In this document: positions 44,058 to 52,446 of the stretch, piece by piece
Layout of the letters: each line of letters begins with the position of its first letter
How positions within the stretch are numbered: position 1 is the first letter of the stretch
NCBI GenBank assembly: GCA_903907865.1
Contig: CAIVPR010000074.1
Span: 1-64,000 of the forward strand
Direction: 5' to 3'
Source: an uncultured Acidobacteriia bacterium
GTDB lineage: Bacteria; Acidobacteriota; Terriglobia; Bryobacterales; Bryobacteraceae
Length of the DNA: 64,000 nucleotides
Translations under genes and position numbers: made by a program
Notes under the pieces: model-generated
The model's input: only the letters and a program-made list of their open reading frames with translations
Database searches by the model: none
Told to the model about the DNA's origin: nothing

Positions 44058-45490
44058 TCTTGAACTGGGTCCTCGCGCTGCTGTCTGGCGGGCTCCTGGT
44101 CCTGCTGTATCCCCCGTACAACCTGACGTTGTTGGCACCCTTCGCGCTTGTACCCTTGCTGCTGGCGACGGTACGGGAGCCTCGCTGGAAATTGCGGTTG
44201 GCCATGGGCTACGCGGCAGGTTTCCTCTATTGGTTCGGGCTCACCAACTGGATCCATTCTACGCTGGCGAAGTATGGCGGAGTTGGCCCGCTCGGGGCAT
44301 GGGCGCTGTTTGTACTCCTATGTCTGGCGAAAGCGGTCCAGATGGGCGTGTTCGCGGCCCTCGCGGGGCGCGTATATGCAAAGCCGTTCGGCATCCCCGC
44401 AGTCGCCGCGTTGTGGGTCGTGATCGAGTGGACCCAGGTCTGGGTGGGCTTCGAGTGGCTGAATCTCGGTAACGCGGGGGCCGAGATGTCGGTGCTGGCG
44501 AGGGTGGCCCCGATCACCGGCGTTTGGGGCATGTCGTTTGCCTTTGCCCTGATGTCTGGCGTGATCACCGGGCTCTTCCTGAAGCGCCGCCTGGTAAGCC
44601 TTTGGCTGCTGGGTTTCGGCTTGCTTGCGCTCCTGCCCGACCTGCCGGAACCAACGCGCGGAAACAAGTCCGCCATCGTAGTCCAGCCGAATCTGCAGGA
44701 CGACACCATCTGGAGTTCGGAACTGGTCGCCAACGTCTCCAACCACTTGGCCGAGTTGTCCCTCTCGCCGGTGTTGGGCCGCGAGGACTTCGACTTTATC
44801 GTGTGGCCGGAAATGCCTCTCACGTTGCGCGACGTCGACCCGGATGTCCAAGCCTTGGCTGCCCGGGTCACCACCGCATCCGGCGCGGCGCTCCTGCTTG
44901 GCGCGGTCGCCCGCAGCTTCGACCAGTTGCCGTACAACTCCGCGCTGCTGGTCGGCCCGGACGGCAAACAGATCAGCCGGTACGACAAGATCAATCTGGT
45001 GCCGTTCGGCGAGTACGTGCCCAAGCCCCTCGACTTCCTGGTGAACAAGATCTCGACCGAGGCGGGCGATTTCCAAGCGGGCACTAAGGTTGTCGTTTCG
45101 GCGTCGAAGGGCCATCGAAGCGGCACTTTCATTTGCTACGAGGCCGTCTACCCGGATTTCGTCCGCAAGTTCGTCCTAGGCGGTGCCGAGGTTCTGTTCA
45201 ACCTGTCCAATGACAGCTGGGCCGGAAGTGTCTCGGCCCGCCACCAGCACCTGCAGATTGCGCGGATGCGGGCAGCAGAGAACGGGCGATGGCTGGTGAG
45301 GGTCACCAACGACGGAGTTACCGCAGCCATCGACCCTGCCGGACGGCTGGTAGACGCACTGCCGGAAGCGCACGAAGCCGCTGCCCGTTTTCGCTTCCAG
45401 TATCGGGGCGACCTGACCCCGTACACGCGGTATGGCGGCTGGTTCGTGGCTTTGTGCGCCCTGGTGTCGGTAGCCGCTCTGGTGCTCTAG
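44054..45490 (+). CDS. lnt: Apolipoprotein N-acyltransferase
   Basis: The 478-residue inner-membrane protein adds the third acyl chain to lipoproteins. About six N-terminal membrane helices precede a periplasmic nitrilase domain with the catalytic triad: Glu in IVWPEMPL, Lys in YDKINLVPFGEYVPK and Cys in GTFICYEAVYPD. A final helix (WFVALCALVSVAALVL) closes the protein. GTG start overlaps the lipA stop (GTGA). Its presence implies a diderm cell envelope with triacylated lipoproteins. Confidence 0.93.
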   Translation: MILNWVLALLSGGLLVLLYPPYNLTLLAPFALVPLLLATVREPRWKLRLAMGYAAGFLYWFGLTNWIHSTLAKYGGVGPLGAWALFVLLCLAKAVQMGVFAALAGRVYAKPFGIPAVAALWVVIEWTQVWVGFEWLNLGNAGAEMSVLARVAPITGVWGMSFAFALMSGVITGLFLKRRLVSLWLLGFGLLALLPDLPEPTRGNKSAIVVQPNLQDDTIWSSELVANVSNHLAELSLSPVLGREDFDFIVWPEMPLTLRDVDPDVQALAARVTTASGAALLLGAVARSFDQLPYNSALLVGPDGKQISRYDKINLVPFGEYVPKPLDFLVNKISTEAGDFQAGTKVVVSASKGHRSGTFICYEAVYPDFVRKFVLGGAEVLFNLSNDSWAGSVSARHQHLQIARMRAAENGRWLVRVTNDGVTAAIDPAGRLVDALPEAHEAAARFRFQYRGDLTPYTRYGGWFVALCALVSVAALVL

Positions 45491-45505
45491 ATTCGGCGCA
45501 TACCG

Positions 45506-46045
45506 CTATTTTCCGGCCAGGACCTTGTCGAGCATGGCCCGCAGGTTCTTCTCCTGCGAGTCTTTGATCATTTCCGGGCTGTCACCGGTGAAGTGCGCCC
45601 TGATCACGCCGGTCTTGTCGATGAAAACGATCTGGGGCACGAACATCGGGTCGTTCTCCGGGAGCCCGAGGAACTTCATGATGTAGCCCTGCTCGCTGTA
45701 GCCGACGGTGAAGGTGGGCTGGAATTGCTTCTGGAAGGCAGGAATGTGCAGCGAGGACATCGGTTCAATTGCCGACGCGATCACCTTGACGCCTTTCGCG
45801 GCATATTCTGTCTGGATCTTGTTCAGAATGCCGGTTGTGTACTGACAGTGGGGACAGGTTGTCTCAATCACAGCCATGACCACCGTCTGGCCCCGCAGCT
45901 GGCTCAGCCACGTATAGGTTTCCGGTGCCGTTTGGATGCCGATGTCCGTCGCGGGGCGCGGTATCTTGGGCGCGGCGGGGGCCGGGGACTGCGCTTGCAG
46001 TGTCAGCGTGGCGGCGAGCAGGAGGGCGGGGAAGAAGCGCTTCAT
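45506..46045 (-). CDS. Exported TlpA/AhpC-like thioredoxin-fold protein
   Basis: The 179-residue protein has a signal peptide (FFPALLLAATLTLQAQ) and a thioredoxin fold with the redox pair in ETTCPHCQYTTGIL. GVKVIASAIEP and PQIVFIDKTGVIRAHF follow. It probably acts as a periplasmic thiol reductase or peroxide-linked TlpA-type protein. The frame is open nine codons further upstream, but the ATG at MKRFFP fits the signal peptide. It lies 15 nt from the convergent lnt and 60 nt downstream of the aquaporin gene on the same strand. Confidence 0.85.
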   Translation of the reverse strand: MKRFFPALLLAATLTLQAQSPAPAAPKIPRPATDIGIQTAPETYTWLSQLRGQTVVMAVIETTCPHCQYTTGILNKIQTEYAAKGVKVIASAIEPMSSLHIPAFQKQFQPTFTVGYSEQGYIMKFLGLPENDPMFVPQIVFIDKTGVIRAHFTGDSPEMIKDSQEKNLRAMLDKVLAGK

Positions 46046-46105
46046 GCTATTAGCATACGTCGCAGCCCGCAAATGGTGAGGATCGCGGTGGATTGGCAGA
46101 TTGCC

Positions 46106-46864
46106 TTAGTTGCGGGGCAGAAACCGGCGGATGCCGTAGTCGTACACTGCTGCTCCCAGGATTCCACCGAGGATCGGTCCCACGATCGGCACCCAGAACA
46201 GCTTGGGGCCGTCCGTCAGGCCATTGTTCTTGAATCCGGCCACCGCTGCAAAGAGCCGTGGGCCGAAGTCGCGCGCCGGGTTGATGGCGTATCCATGCAT
46301 GCCGCCGAAGCCCATGCCGATCACTACTACCACCAAGCCGACCATCAGCGGGGTCAGATTGGCACCGGGGGACTGGTTGCGCTCGTCGGTGATGGCAAAG
46401 ATCATCAGCACCAGCAGCGCCGTCCCGATGGTCTGGTCCAGCAGCCCCGCAAAGGGAACATTGGGGAACGCAGCGAAGGTGGTGAAGACGCCAGCTGTCT
46501 TCTCCAAGGTGGGATCGAACTTCTGGAAGGCGGGGAGGTAGTTCCAATACACCATGGCGGCACCAACAAACGCGCCAGCCGTTTGCACCAGCGAGTAGGG
46601 TAGGACCTTGCGCCACGGGAAGTCGCGGTAAACGGCCAACGCGACTGTCACCGCGGGGTTGAGATGCGCGCCGCTGATCCTTCCGGCGATATAGATGCCC
46701 ATCGTGACGGCCAAACCCCACGCGATCGTGATGTTCGTGTAGCCACCCATCACGACCTCGCCCGGCACGCCGCTGCCGAAGAGGACCACCATCGCAACGA
46801 CGCCGTTGCCGAAAAGAATAAGCACCAAGGTGCCGAGGAATTCTGCGAGCAGTTCAGGGAGCAT
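46106..46864 (-). CDS. glpF: Aquaglyceroporin (MIP family)
   Basis: The 252-residue membrane protein has six helices and both NPA boxes: HLNPAVTVALAVYRD and YAINPARDFGPR. The Asp right after the second NPAR marks the glycerol-facilitator branch instead of water-only aquaporins, and total length fits GlpF. It should let glycerol or similar small solutes cross the inner membrane. No glycerol kinase gene lies nearby. It is divergent from the kinase gene with 54 nt between starts. Confidence 0.88.
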   Translation of the reverse strand: MLPELLAEFLGTLVLILFGNGVVAMVVLFGSGVPGEVVMGGYTNITIAWGLAVTMGIYIAGRISGAHLNPAVTVALAVYRDFPWRKVLPYSLVQTAGAFVGAAMVYWNYLPAFQKFDPTLEKTAGVFTTFAAFPNVPFAGLLDQTIGTALLVLMIFAITDERNQSPGANLTPLMVGLVVVVIGMGFGGMHGYAINPARDFGPRLFAAVAGFKNNGLTDGPKLFWVPIVGPILGGILGAAVYDYGIRRFLPRN

Positions 46865-46918
46865 GTTTGTAGGAACCGAATGTGGATTCTATCATTCTCT
46901 GTTACGCTGTGAGGAATC

Positions 46919-49666
46919 GTGACGGAGGAAGACTGGAGTACGGTCGAGGCGCATTTCAGCGCCTTGATGGAATTGAGGCATGCGGATCGTGCCTCCGGCT
47001 TGGCGCGGATCGCGGACGAAGCGATCCGGCGCGAGGTCGCGTCCCTGCTCGCCAACGCGGATGAAGGCACGCTGCACCTGCCCGGAATCGGCGGTGTTGC
47101 GGCGGACCTGCAATCGGACCGCACCCGAACGGTGTCGGAGTCGATGTCGAAAGACGGCTCCGGGGCGCAGTTTGACCGCGCCGGCCGTCGCTTGGGGCCA
47201 TGGCGGTTGCTCCACCGGCTGGGACAGGGCGGCCAAGGGACGGTATTCGAGGCGGTGCGGGACGACGGAGCCTATGAGCAGCGCGCCGCCGTCAAGATCG
47301 TCAACCGCGACATCGACAGCGAGCTGTCCCGACGGCGCTTTCGTCACGAGCGCAGGATTCTTGCCGCCTTGGAGCACCCCAACATTGCGAGGTTGCTGGA
47401 TGGCGGCGAATCGTCAGACGGCCAGCCATACTTGGTGATGGAGTTCGTCGAAGGCCGTCCGCTGGTGGCGGCCACTGCCGGATGGAGCGTCCGACGGAAA
47501 CTTGAGTTGTTCCGGGACATAGTCGACGCGGTCGCCTTCGCGCACCGGCATCTGATCGTCCACCGGGATCTGAAACCGTCGAACATCCTGGTCACGGCGG
47601 ACGGAGTGCCGAAGCTGCTCGATTTCGGCATCGCCAAGCTGATTGAAGAGGAGGGAGTCGCCGAAACCGGGGCACATACCGTTACTTCGGCGGGGATGCA
47701 CACGCCGGACTACGCGTCGCCCGAGCAGATCCACGGCAAACCGGCTGGAATTGCATCCGACATCTATTCCTTGGGTGCCGTGCTCTACGAACTTCTGAGC
47801 GGTTCCAAGCCTCATCGGCTGGAGAGCTACTCCACGGCGGACGTGTACCGGGCCATTTGCCTCGACGAACTCCGGTTGCCGAGTAAGCGAGTCGAGTCTT
47901 TGGAACTCGGGCGGCAACTGCGGGGCGATCTCGACACCATGGTGTTGGCGGCGATGGTGCGGCAGCCGGAAAAGCGCTACCCGTCGGCGGAGGCGTTCGC
48001 GGCGGAAATAGACCGATATCTGGAGGGACGCCCGTTATCGGTCCGGCCGGCGTCAGCCGTGGAACGCTGGTGGAAATTCGCTCGGCGCAACCGGGTCGCC
48101 GTTGGTGCCGCCGCGATGGTGTTGTTGGCCGTTGCGACGGGCACGGCGGTGTCGGTGCGGGAGGCCAAGATCGCAAACCAGCGCTTCCAACAGGTGCGGC
48201 GGCTGGCGCATAGTTTCGTTTTCGACTACAACGACGAGTTGGCGCGGGTGGAAGGCACCACGGCAGTTCGCGAGCGGATGGTGCGGACTGCCGTCGAATA
48301 TCTCGACAGCTTGTCCGCAGGCGCGTCGGGCGACAGGAGTTTGCAGCTCGAGTTGGCCGACGCCTACCAGCAAGTCGGCAACGCCCAAGGTTTCCCCACG
48401 CAACCAAGCCTCGGCCACACCGACCAGGCAATTGCCAGCTACCGCAAGGCTGCGGCGATTCGCGCCGCAGTGGGCGCCACCACCGCGAAGGAACTCCTGG
48501 CGAGGGCCAATTCTTACAACCGCTACGCCCAGCTCATGCGGTTTGCCGGAAATACCTCAGAGGCTGCCCGCAACATGGCCCTGGGGCTTCACGACGTGGA
48601 GGCTGCGGCGGAATCCAGCCCCGACGATGTCTCGATCCTGCGCACGCTGGCGAATTCGTGGTGCGGCCTGGGAGATCTCGACGAGGACGAAAACCGCCAC
48701 ACGAAGGCGTTTCAGGAGTTCACCAAGTGCGACCAGATCGCGGGCACCGTGATCGCCAAGGCTCGTACGGTGGAGAATTTCGAGTTGGCGGCGGGTGCCA
48801 AGGAGCGGATCGCGACATCCTCCCAGGCAGCCGGTCGGATGCAGGCGTTTTTTGAAGCCGCGGCCGCCGACCAGGCCTTTGTGGACGAGGGCAGGAAGCT
48901 GGGTGCCAATACGCCGGTTCTGAATCGCCGCCAACTGTTCCTCAACCAGATGACGACGTTTTTCTACTATGATTTCGACGGGCCGAACATGTTGGATCCC
49001 GCGAAATCGTGGGAGTATGCGGAACGGTATCTCGCGTCGGCCCGCGAGGGGGTGGAGCGGGATCCGAACAACGCTTCGGCACAGTTGAGCCTGGCGATCG
49101 CGCTGTTCTCGGTGACGGTGTCACAGGAAGTGGACGATGTTGCCGGAGCTTTGGCAAATGCGAGGGAATCGATCGAACGCTTGGACAAATTGGCGGTGGC
49201 AAAGAAGCAGTCGTACCTGGTGCAATCCCGCAGGGCGCATGGCTTGCGTCGGTTCACAGAGGTTTTGATGGCCGCCGGACACTTGCAGGAGGCGCGGCAG
49301 CGAGCGGCGGAAGCGGTCGCCGAGCAACGCAAGACTCTCACGCACGACGCGGGCGATCTCCACGAAGAGGCGGAGACGGCGGAAGCGCTGATGGCGGCAG
49401 GGGCGGTTGAGGACCGGCTGGGAGAACATTCACGCGCGCTCCCGCTGTTCGAGGAGGCTGGCCGGATGGTGTCGGACGTGGTGGCGCATAAGTGGTGGCG
49501 CATAACGCGGGCGAGTTGGCGACGACCTGCCTACAGTCGTTCTATTTCGAGGCGATGGAAGCCCATTGGAGGTCCGCGAAAGACCTCGGCCAAGCTCGGC
49601 ACTGGTACCAGGAAGTCGAGAAATTGTGGTTGCGGCAGGACCAATCGAACGAGTTCGTCAAGTTGA
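46919..49666 (+). CDS. Membrane Ser/Thr protein kinase with TPR tail, frameshifted at 3' end
   Basis: From a GTG the protein has an acidic N-terminal helix zone, then a Hanks-type kinase: P-loop LGQGGQGTVFEA, Lys in AAVKIVN, HRDLKPSN and LLDFGIAK. A transmembrane helix (VAVGAAAMVLLAVATG) and a long periplasmic TPR-like region follow. The first 857 codons look normal, but after VVAHK the frame turns into a Trp/Arg/Ser-rich tail without TPR character. A 14-bp tandem duplication at this point causes the shift; the natural continuation (VVAHNAGELATTCLQSFYF) is in the next reading frame, that of the histidine kinase gene. Confidence 0.88.
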   Translation: MTEEDWSTVEAHFSALMELRHADRASGLARIADEAIRREVASLLANADEGTLHLPGIGGVAADLQSDRTRTVSESMSKDGSGAQFDRAGRRLGPWRLLHRLGQGGQGTVFEAVRDDGAYEQRAAVKIVNRDIDSELSRRRFRHERRILAALEHPNIARLLDGGESSDGQPYLVMEFVEGRPLVAATAGWSVRRKLELFRDIVDAVAFAHRHLIVHRDLKPSNILVTADGVPKLLDFGIAKLIEEEGVAETGAHTVTSAGMHTPDYASPEQIHGKPAGIASDIYSLGAVLYELLSGSKPHRLESYSTADVYRAICLDELRLPSKRVESLELGRQLRGDLDTMVLAAMVRQPEKRYPSAEAFAAEIDRYLEGRPLSVRPASAVERWWKFARRNRVAVGAAAMVLLAVATGTAVSVREAKIANQRFQQVRRLAHSFVFDYNDELARVEGTTAVRERMVRTAVEYLDSLSAGASGDRSLQLELADAYQQVGNAQGFPTQPSLGHTDQAIASYRKAAAIRAAVGATTAKELLARANSYNRYAQLMRFAGNTSEAARNMALGLHDVEAAAESSPDDVSILRTLANSWCGLGDLDEDENRHTKAFQEFTKCDQIAGTVIAKARTVENFELAAGAKERIATSSQAAGRMQAFFEAAAADQAFVDEGRKLGANTPVLNRRQLFLNQMTTFFYYDFDGPNMLDPAKSWEYAERYLASAREGVERDPNNASAQLSLAIALFSVTVSQEVDDVAGALANARESIERLDKLAVAKKQSYLVQSRRAHGLRRFTEVLMAAGHLQEARQRAAEAVAEQRKTLTHDAGDLHEEAETAEALMAAGAVEDRLGEHSRALPLFEEAGRMVSDVVAHKWWRITRASWRRPAYSRSISRRWKPIGGPRKTSAKLGTGTRKSRNCGCGRTNRTSSSS
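49478..49505. repeat. Perfect 14-bp tandem duplication causing a frameshift
   Basis: GTGGTGGCGCATAA occurs twice without spacer (49478-49491 and 49492-49505). Removing one copy joins the kinase frame to the histidine-kinase frame without any stop and restores a smooth TPR sequence across the junction. Slippage in either direction would switch between split and fused products. A read or assembly error is possible. Confidence 0.9.
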
Positions 49667-51606
49667 AGCTGGCGCAAGTTCGGGGGATCGCCGGCGATTC
49701 CAGTAGCCGGGGCGTATTGTGGGTAGAGGGAATGCCAGACAGGCTCAGCATCCACGCGCCAGTGTTGGTCAATACGCTCGGCCATTGCGCCGGGGCGATT
49801 GTCTTCGGCATCCTGTTCTATTTGCTGGTGCTGGATTGGCGGCGGAATAGGGGGGAGCGCGACGTGCTGCCCGCGATTGCGGCGGCGCTGGCCATGGTGT
49901 GGAACTTTGGATCGCTCATCGCGCTGGCGACGCCGGCCGGCGGGGACGCGCTGGCCGATGTCATTGTGGCGGGTAGTTTTTCCGTGCTGAGCCTGCTGCC
50001 GGCGGTCCTGTTGCACATCTCGCTGCGGGCGTCGCCGGTGGTAGCGGGTCGGCGGGCGCTGTGGGTGTCCGGGTATGTGGTGAGCGGGGCGGCCGTCGTG
50101 CTGCATTTGAGCGATCTGATCACCACTGCGCCGCGATTCCATTACGCCGCTATCCTGCTGGTCACGGTCGGATTCGGACTGCTGACGGCAGTAACGGTGG
50201 CGCGGGAGAGTCTGTCCGGACATGGCCTCCCCCGACGGCGGGATGGCAGTGGCGCCCGGTTGGCCGGGGCGATGGTACTATTCCTTTTCGCGATTTCGTT
50301 CGTGCACTTCGAGACCTCGCGCGAGACGCGCTGGTCCGGCGAGGCGGCGTTCCACCACGCCGGAATCCCGTTGGCTCTGTTTGTTCTGCTGCAGGACTAC
50401 CGGTTCCTGCTGCTCGACGCGTTCCTCCGCTTCCTGGTCAACGCGGTGTCGGCTGCCGTCAGCGTCGGCGCTGCGTACCTTGCGAATGCCAAACTGTCTC
50501 TGGTGGCGCGGGCCGAACGCGATCCGTTCCATGGCGGGCTGATTTTCGTCGGGGCGTGCTTGCTGCTCAGCCTCTTCGTGTACGTGCGGGGGCGCGTGCA
50601 GCGGTGGCTGACGCGGGTCGTCTTCCTGCGGGCCAATACCGACAAGGCCGTGACGGAACTGAGGGAAATCGCCGCCCAGGCTGGCGACGAGGCGGGCTAC
50701 CTTACTGCCACCGGTACCTGCATCTCCCAGTTCCTGTCCGCCCCGCGATTTGAACTGGCGGAGGCGTCGGGCGAGCGGATTCCCGACGTCGCGGTCACGG
50801 TGGTGGATCCCGAAAAGTGGACCGTGCCCGCTTGGACCCAGGCGGTCGCACCGTTGCGGTTCGCGCGGGGTGATTCGAAATTGCTGCTCCTCGGGTCGCG
50901 GTCAGGCGGGCGGCGCTACCTGAGCGAGGACATCGAGGCGCTGGACCGGTTGGCGGCCGTTGTCTGCGAGCACGTCGAGCGGATCCGGTCGTCGGAGATG
51001 CAGAATCTGGTCTCACGCGCGGAATTGAGGGCGCTCCAGGCCCAGATCAACCCGCACTTCTTCTTCAACGCCCTGAATACGCTCTACGGGACCATTGCGC
51101 GAGAGAATGCAGCGGCGCGACGGCTGGTGACAAATCTGGCCGACCTGTTCCGATATTCGTTCGCCGCGGACCGGGTCTTCATCCGTCTGGAAGAAGAGAT
51201 GAAGATGGTGAGGGCGTATCTGGAGATCGAGGAATTGCGATTGGGGAAGAAGCTGGAATCCCGCATCGAAGTGGATCCGGAACTATTGGGGGTCGAGGTG
51301 CCGGTGCTTTCGATCCAGCCGCTGGTGGAAAATGCGGTGAAGCACGGCGTGGCGGCGCGGTCGGCCGGTGGTTTTGTGCGGCTGACAATCCGCCGGGAAG
51401 GACGGTCGGCAATCGTGGAGGTCGCCAATTCCGGCACCTTCGGTGCTGCGCGCCAGCCCGACGCGTCGGGAACCGGCATGGGCATGGGCAATGTCCGGCG
51501 CCGCTTGGCGCTTTGTTACGGGGAGAGCGCGAGGCTTGATATGAAAACATCGGCGGAATCGACTTTGGTGTGGTTCCAAGTGCCGCTCACTGGAGAGGCC
51601 CGGTGA
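49492..51606 (+). CDS. LytS-type membrane histidine kinase (possibly the second half of a kinase fusion)
   Basis: The frame begins with the end of the TPR region (about residues 1-75), then has about eight hydrophobic segments (VLVNTLGHCAGAIVFGILFY onward), a GAF-like part and a His_kinase/HATPase module. Signatures are INPHFFFNALNTLYG with His522 as phosphoacceptor, VPVLSIQPLVENAVKHG and GTGMGMGNVRRRL. It would phosphorylate the LytTR regulator encoded with a GTGA overlap. If expressed separately, start could be the GTG in the duplication or an ATG at 49732 (MPDRLSIH). Without the duplication it is fused to the Ser/Thr kinase. Confidence 0.85.
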   Translation: MVAHNAGELATTCLQSFYFEAMEAHWRSAKDLGQARHWYQEVEKLWLRQDQSNEFVKLKLAQVRGIAGDSSSRGVLWVEGMPDRLSIHAPVLVNTLGHCAGAIVFGILFYLLVLDWRRNRGERDVLPAIAAALAMVWNFGSLIALATPAGGDALADVIVAGSFSVLSLLPAVLLHISLRASPVVAGRRALWVSGYVVSGAAVVLHLSDLITTAPRFHYAAILLVTVGFGLLTAVTVARESLSGHGLPRRRDGSGARLAGAMVLFLFAISFVHFETSRETRWSGEAAFHHAGIPLALFVLLQDYRFLLLDAFLRFLVNAVSAAVSVGAAYLANAKLSLVARAERDPFHGGLIFVGACLLLSLFVYVRGRVQRWLTRVVFLRANTDKAVTELREIAAQAGDEAGYLTATGTCISQFLSAPRFELAEASGERIPDVAVTVVDPEKWTVPAWTQAVAPLRFARGDSKLLLLGSRSGGRRYLSEDIEALDRLAAVVCEHVERIRSSEMQNLVSRAELRALQAQINPHFFFNALNTLYGTIARENAAARRLVTNLADLFRYSFAADRVFIRLEEEMKMVRAYLEIEELRLGKKLESRIEVDPELLGVEVPVLSIQPLVENAVKHGVAARSAGGFVRLTIRREGRSAIVEVANSGTFGAARQPDASGTGMGMGNVRRRLALCYGESARLDMKTSAESTLVWFQVPLTGEAR

Positions 51607-52349
51607 ACCTTCGCACGCTGATCGTGGACGACGAGCCCATCGCCCGCCAGATACTCCGAGAGGAACTGGAGTTGGTGCAGGGGGTTTCGGTGGTGGGAGA
51701 GGCTACCGACGGCTTCGAGGCCGTGGAGTCGGTGCGGGTACTGTCGCCGGATCTGGTTTTCCTCGATTTGCAGATGCCGGGCTTGGGGGGATTCGACGTG
51801 GTGCGGCGGTTGCGGCGGTCGGGGCACGTGCCGATGTTCGTGATTGTGACCGCGTTCGACCGGTATGCCATCGAGGCCTTCGAGGCCGGGGCGGTCGACT
51901 ACCTGCTCAAGCCAATCTCGCCGGAACGTCTGGCACAAGCGGTGGACCGGGCGGCGAAGATGTTCGGCCAGGGCGGGGAAGTGGAGCCGCAACCGCAAGC
52001 GGCGGCTGCGGGATCCGGGCGGACCAGGCGAGTCGTTGCCCGGTCGGGCGCGGAGTATCTACTGCTGAATGCCGACGAGGTCTTGGCGTTCGAGGCGGAC
52101 GGCGACTTGGTATGGATCATCACGGCCAAGAAGCGCTATCTCGCGACGGAGACTCTGAAGGTGATCCAGGAGAAGCTTGGCGGGAACGACTTCCGTCGCA
52201 TCCACCGGAGCGTGCTGGTGAACATCGACCATGTCCGCAAGATGAGTCCGATGAGCAGCCAGCGGTGGCTGGTGACTTTGAGCAACGGCCAGGAGTTTGT
52301 TGTCAGCAAAAGACTGGCCCACAGCGTTAGAAAGACGCTCACGGCGTAG
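51603..52349 (+). CDS. LytTR-family response regulator
   Basis: The 248-residue protein has an N-terminal receiver (TLIVDDEPIARQIL, phosphoacceptor Asp55 in FLDLQMPGLGG, Thr in VTAFDRYAIEAF, Lys in DYLLKPISPE). An Ala/Gln-rich linker and a C-terminal LytTR DNA-binding domain follow (YLLLNADEVLAFEADGD, FRRIHRSVLVNIDHVRKM). The GTG start overlaps the histidine-kinase stop, confirming a cognate pair. The target genes are unknown; the receptor gene immediately downstream is a candidate. Confidence 0.93.
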   Translation: MNLRTLIVDDEPIARQILREELELVQGVSVVGEATDGFEAVESVRVLSPDLVFLDLQMPGLGGFDVVRRLRRSGHVPMFVIVTAFDRYAIEAFEAGAVDYLLKPISPERLAQAVDRAAKMFGQGGEVEPQPQAAAAGSGRTRRVVARSGAEYLLLNADEVLAFEADGDLVWIITAKKRYLATETLKVIQEKLGGNDFRRIHRSVLVNIDHVRKMSPMSSQRWLVTLSNGQEFVVSKRLAHSVRKTLTA

Positions 52350-52446
52350 TCCGGTCACCGGCGGATTGCGCCCGCCTGCTGGAAATATACCCCCGCCTGC
52401 CGTAACCAAGTAAGAAGTGCGAGCCGCCTTGTTAGACACTGGTGGC

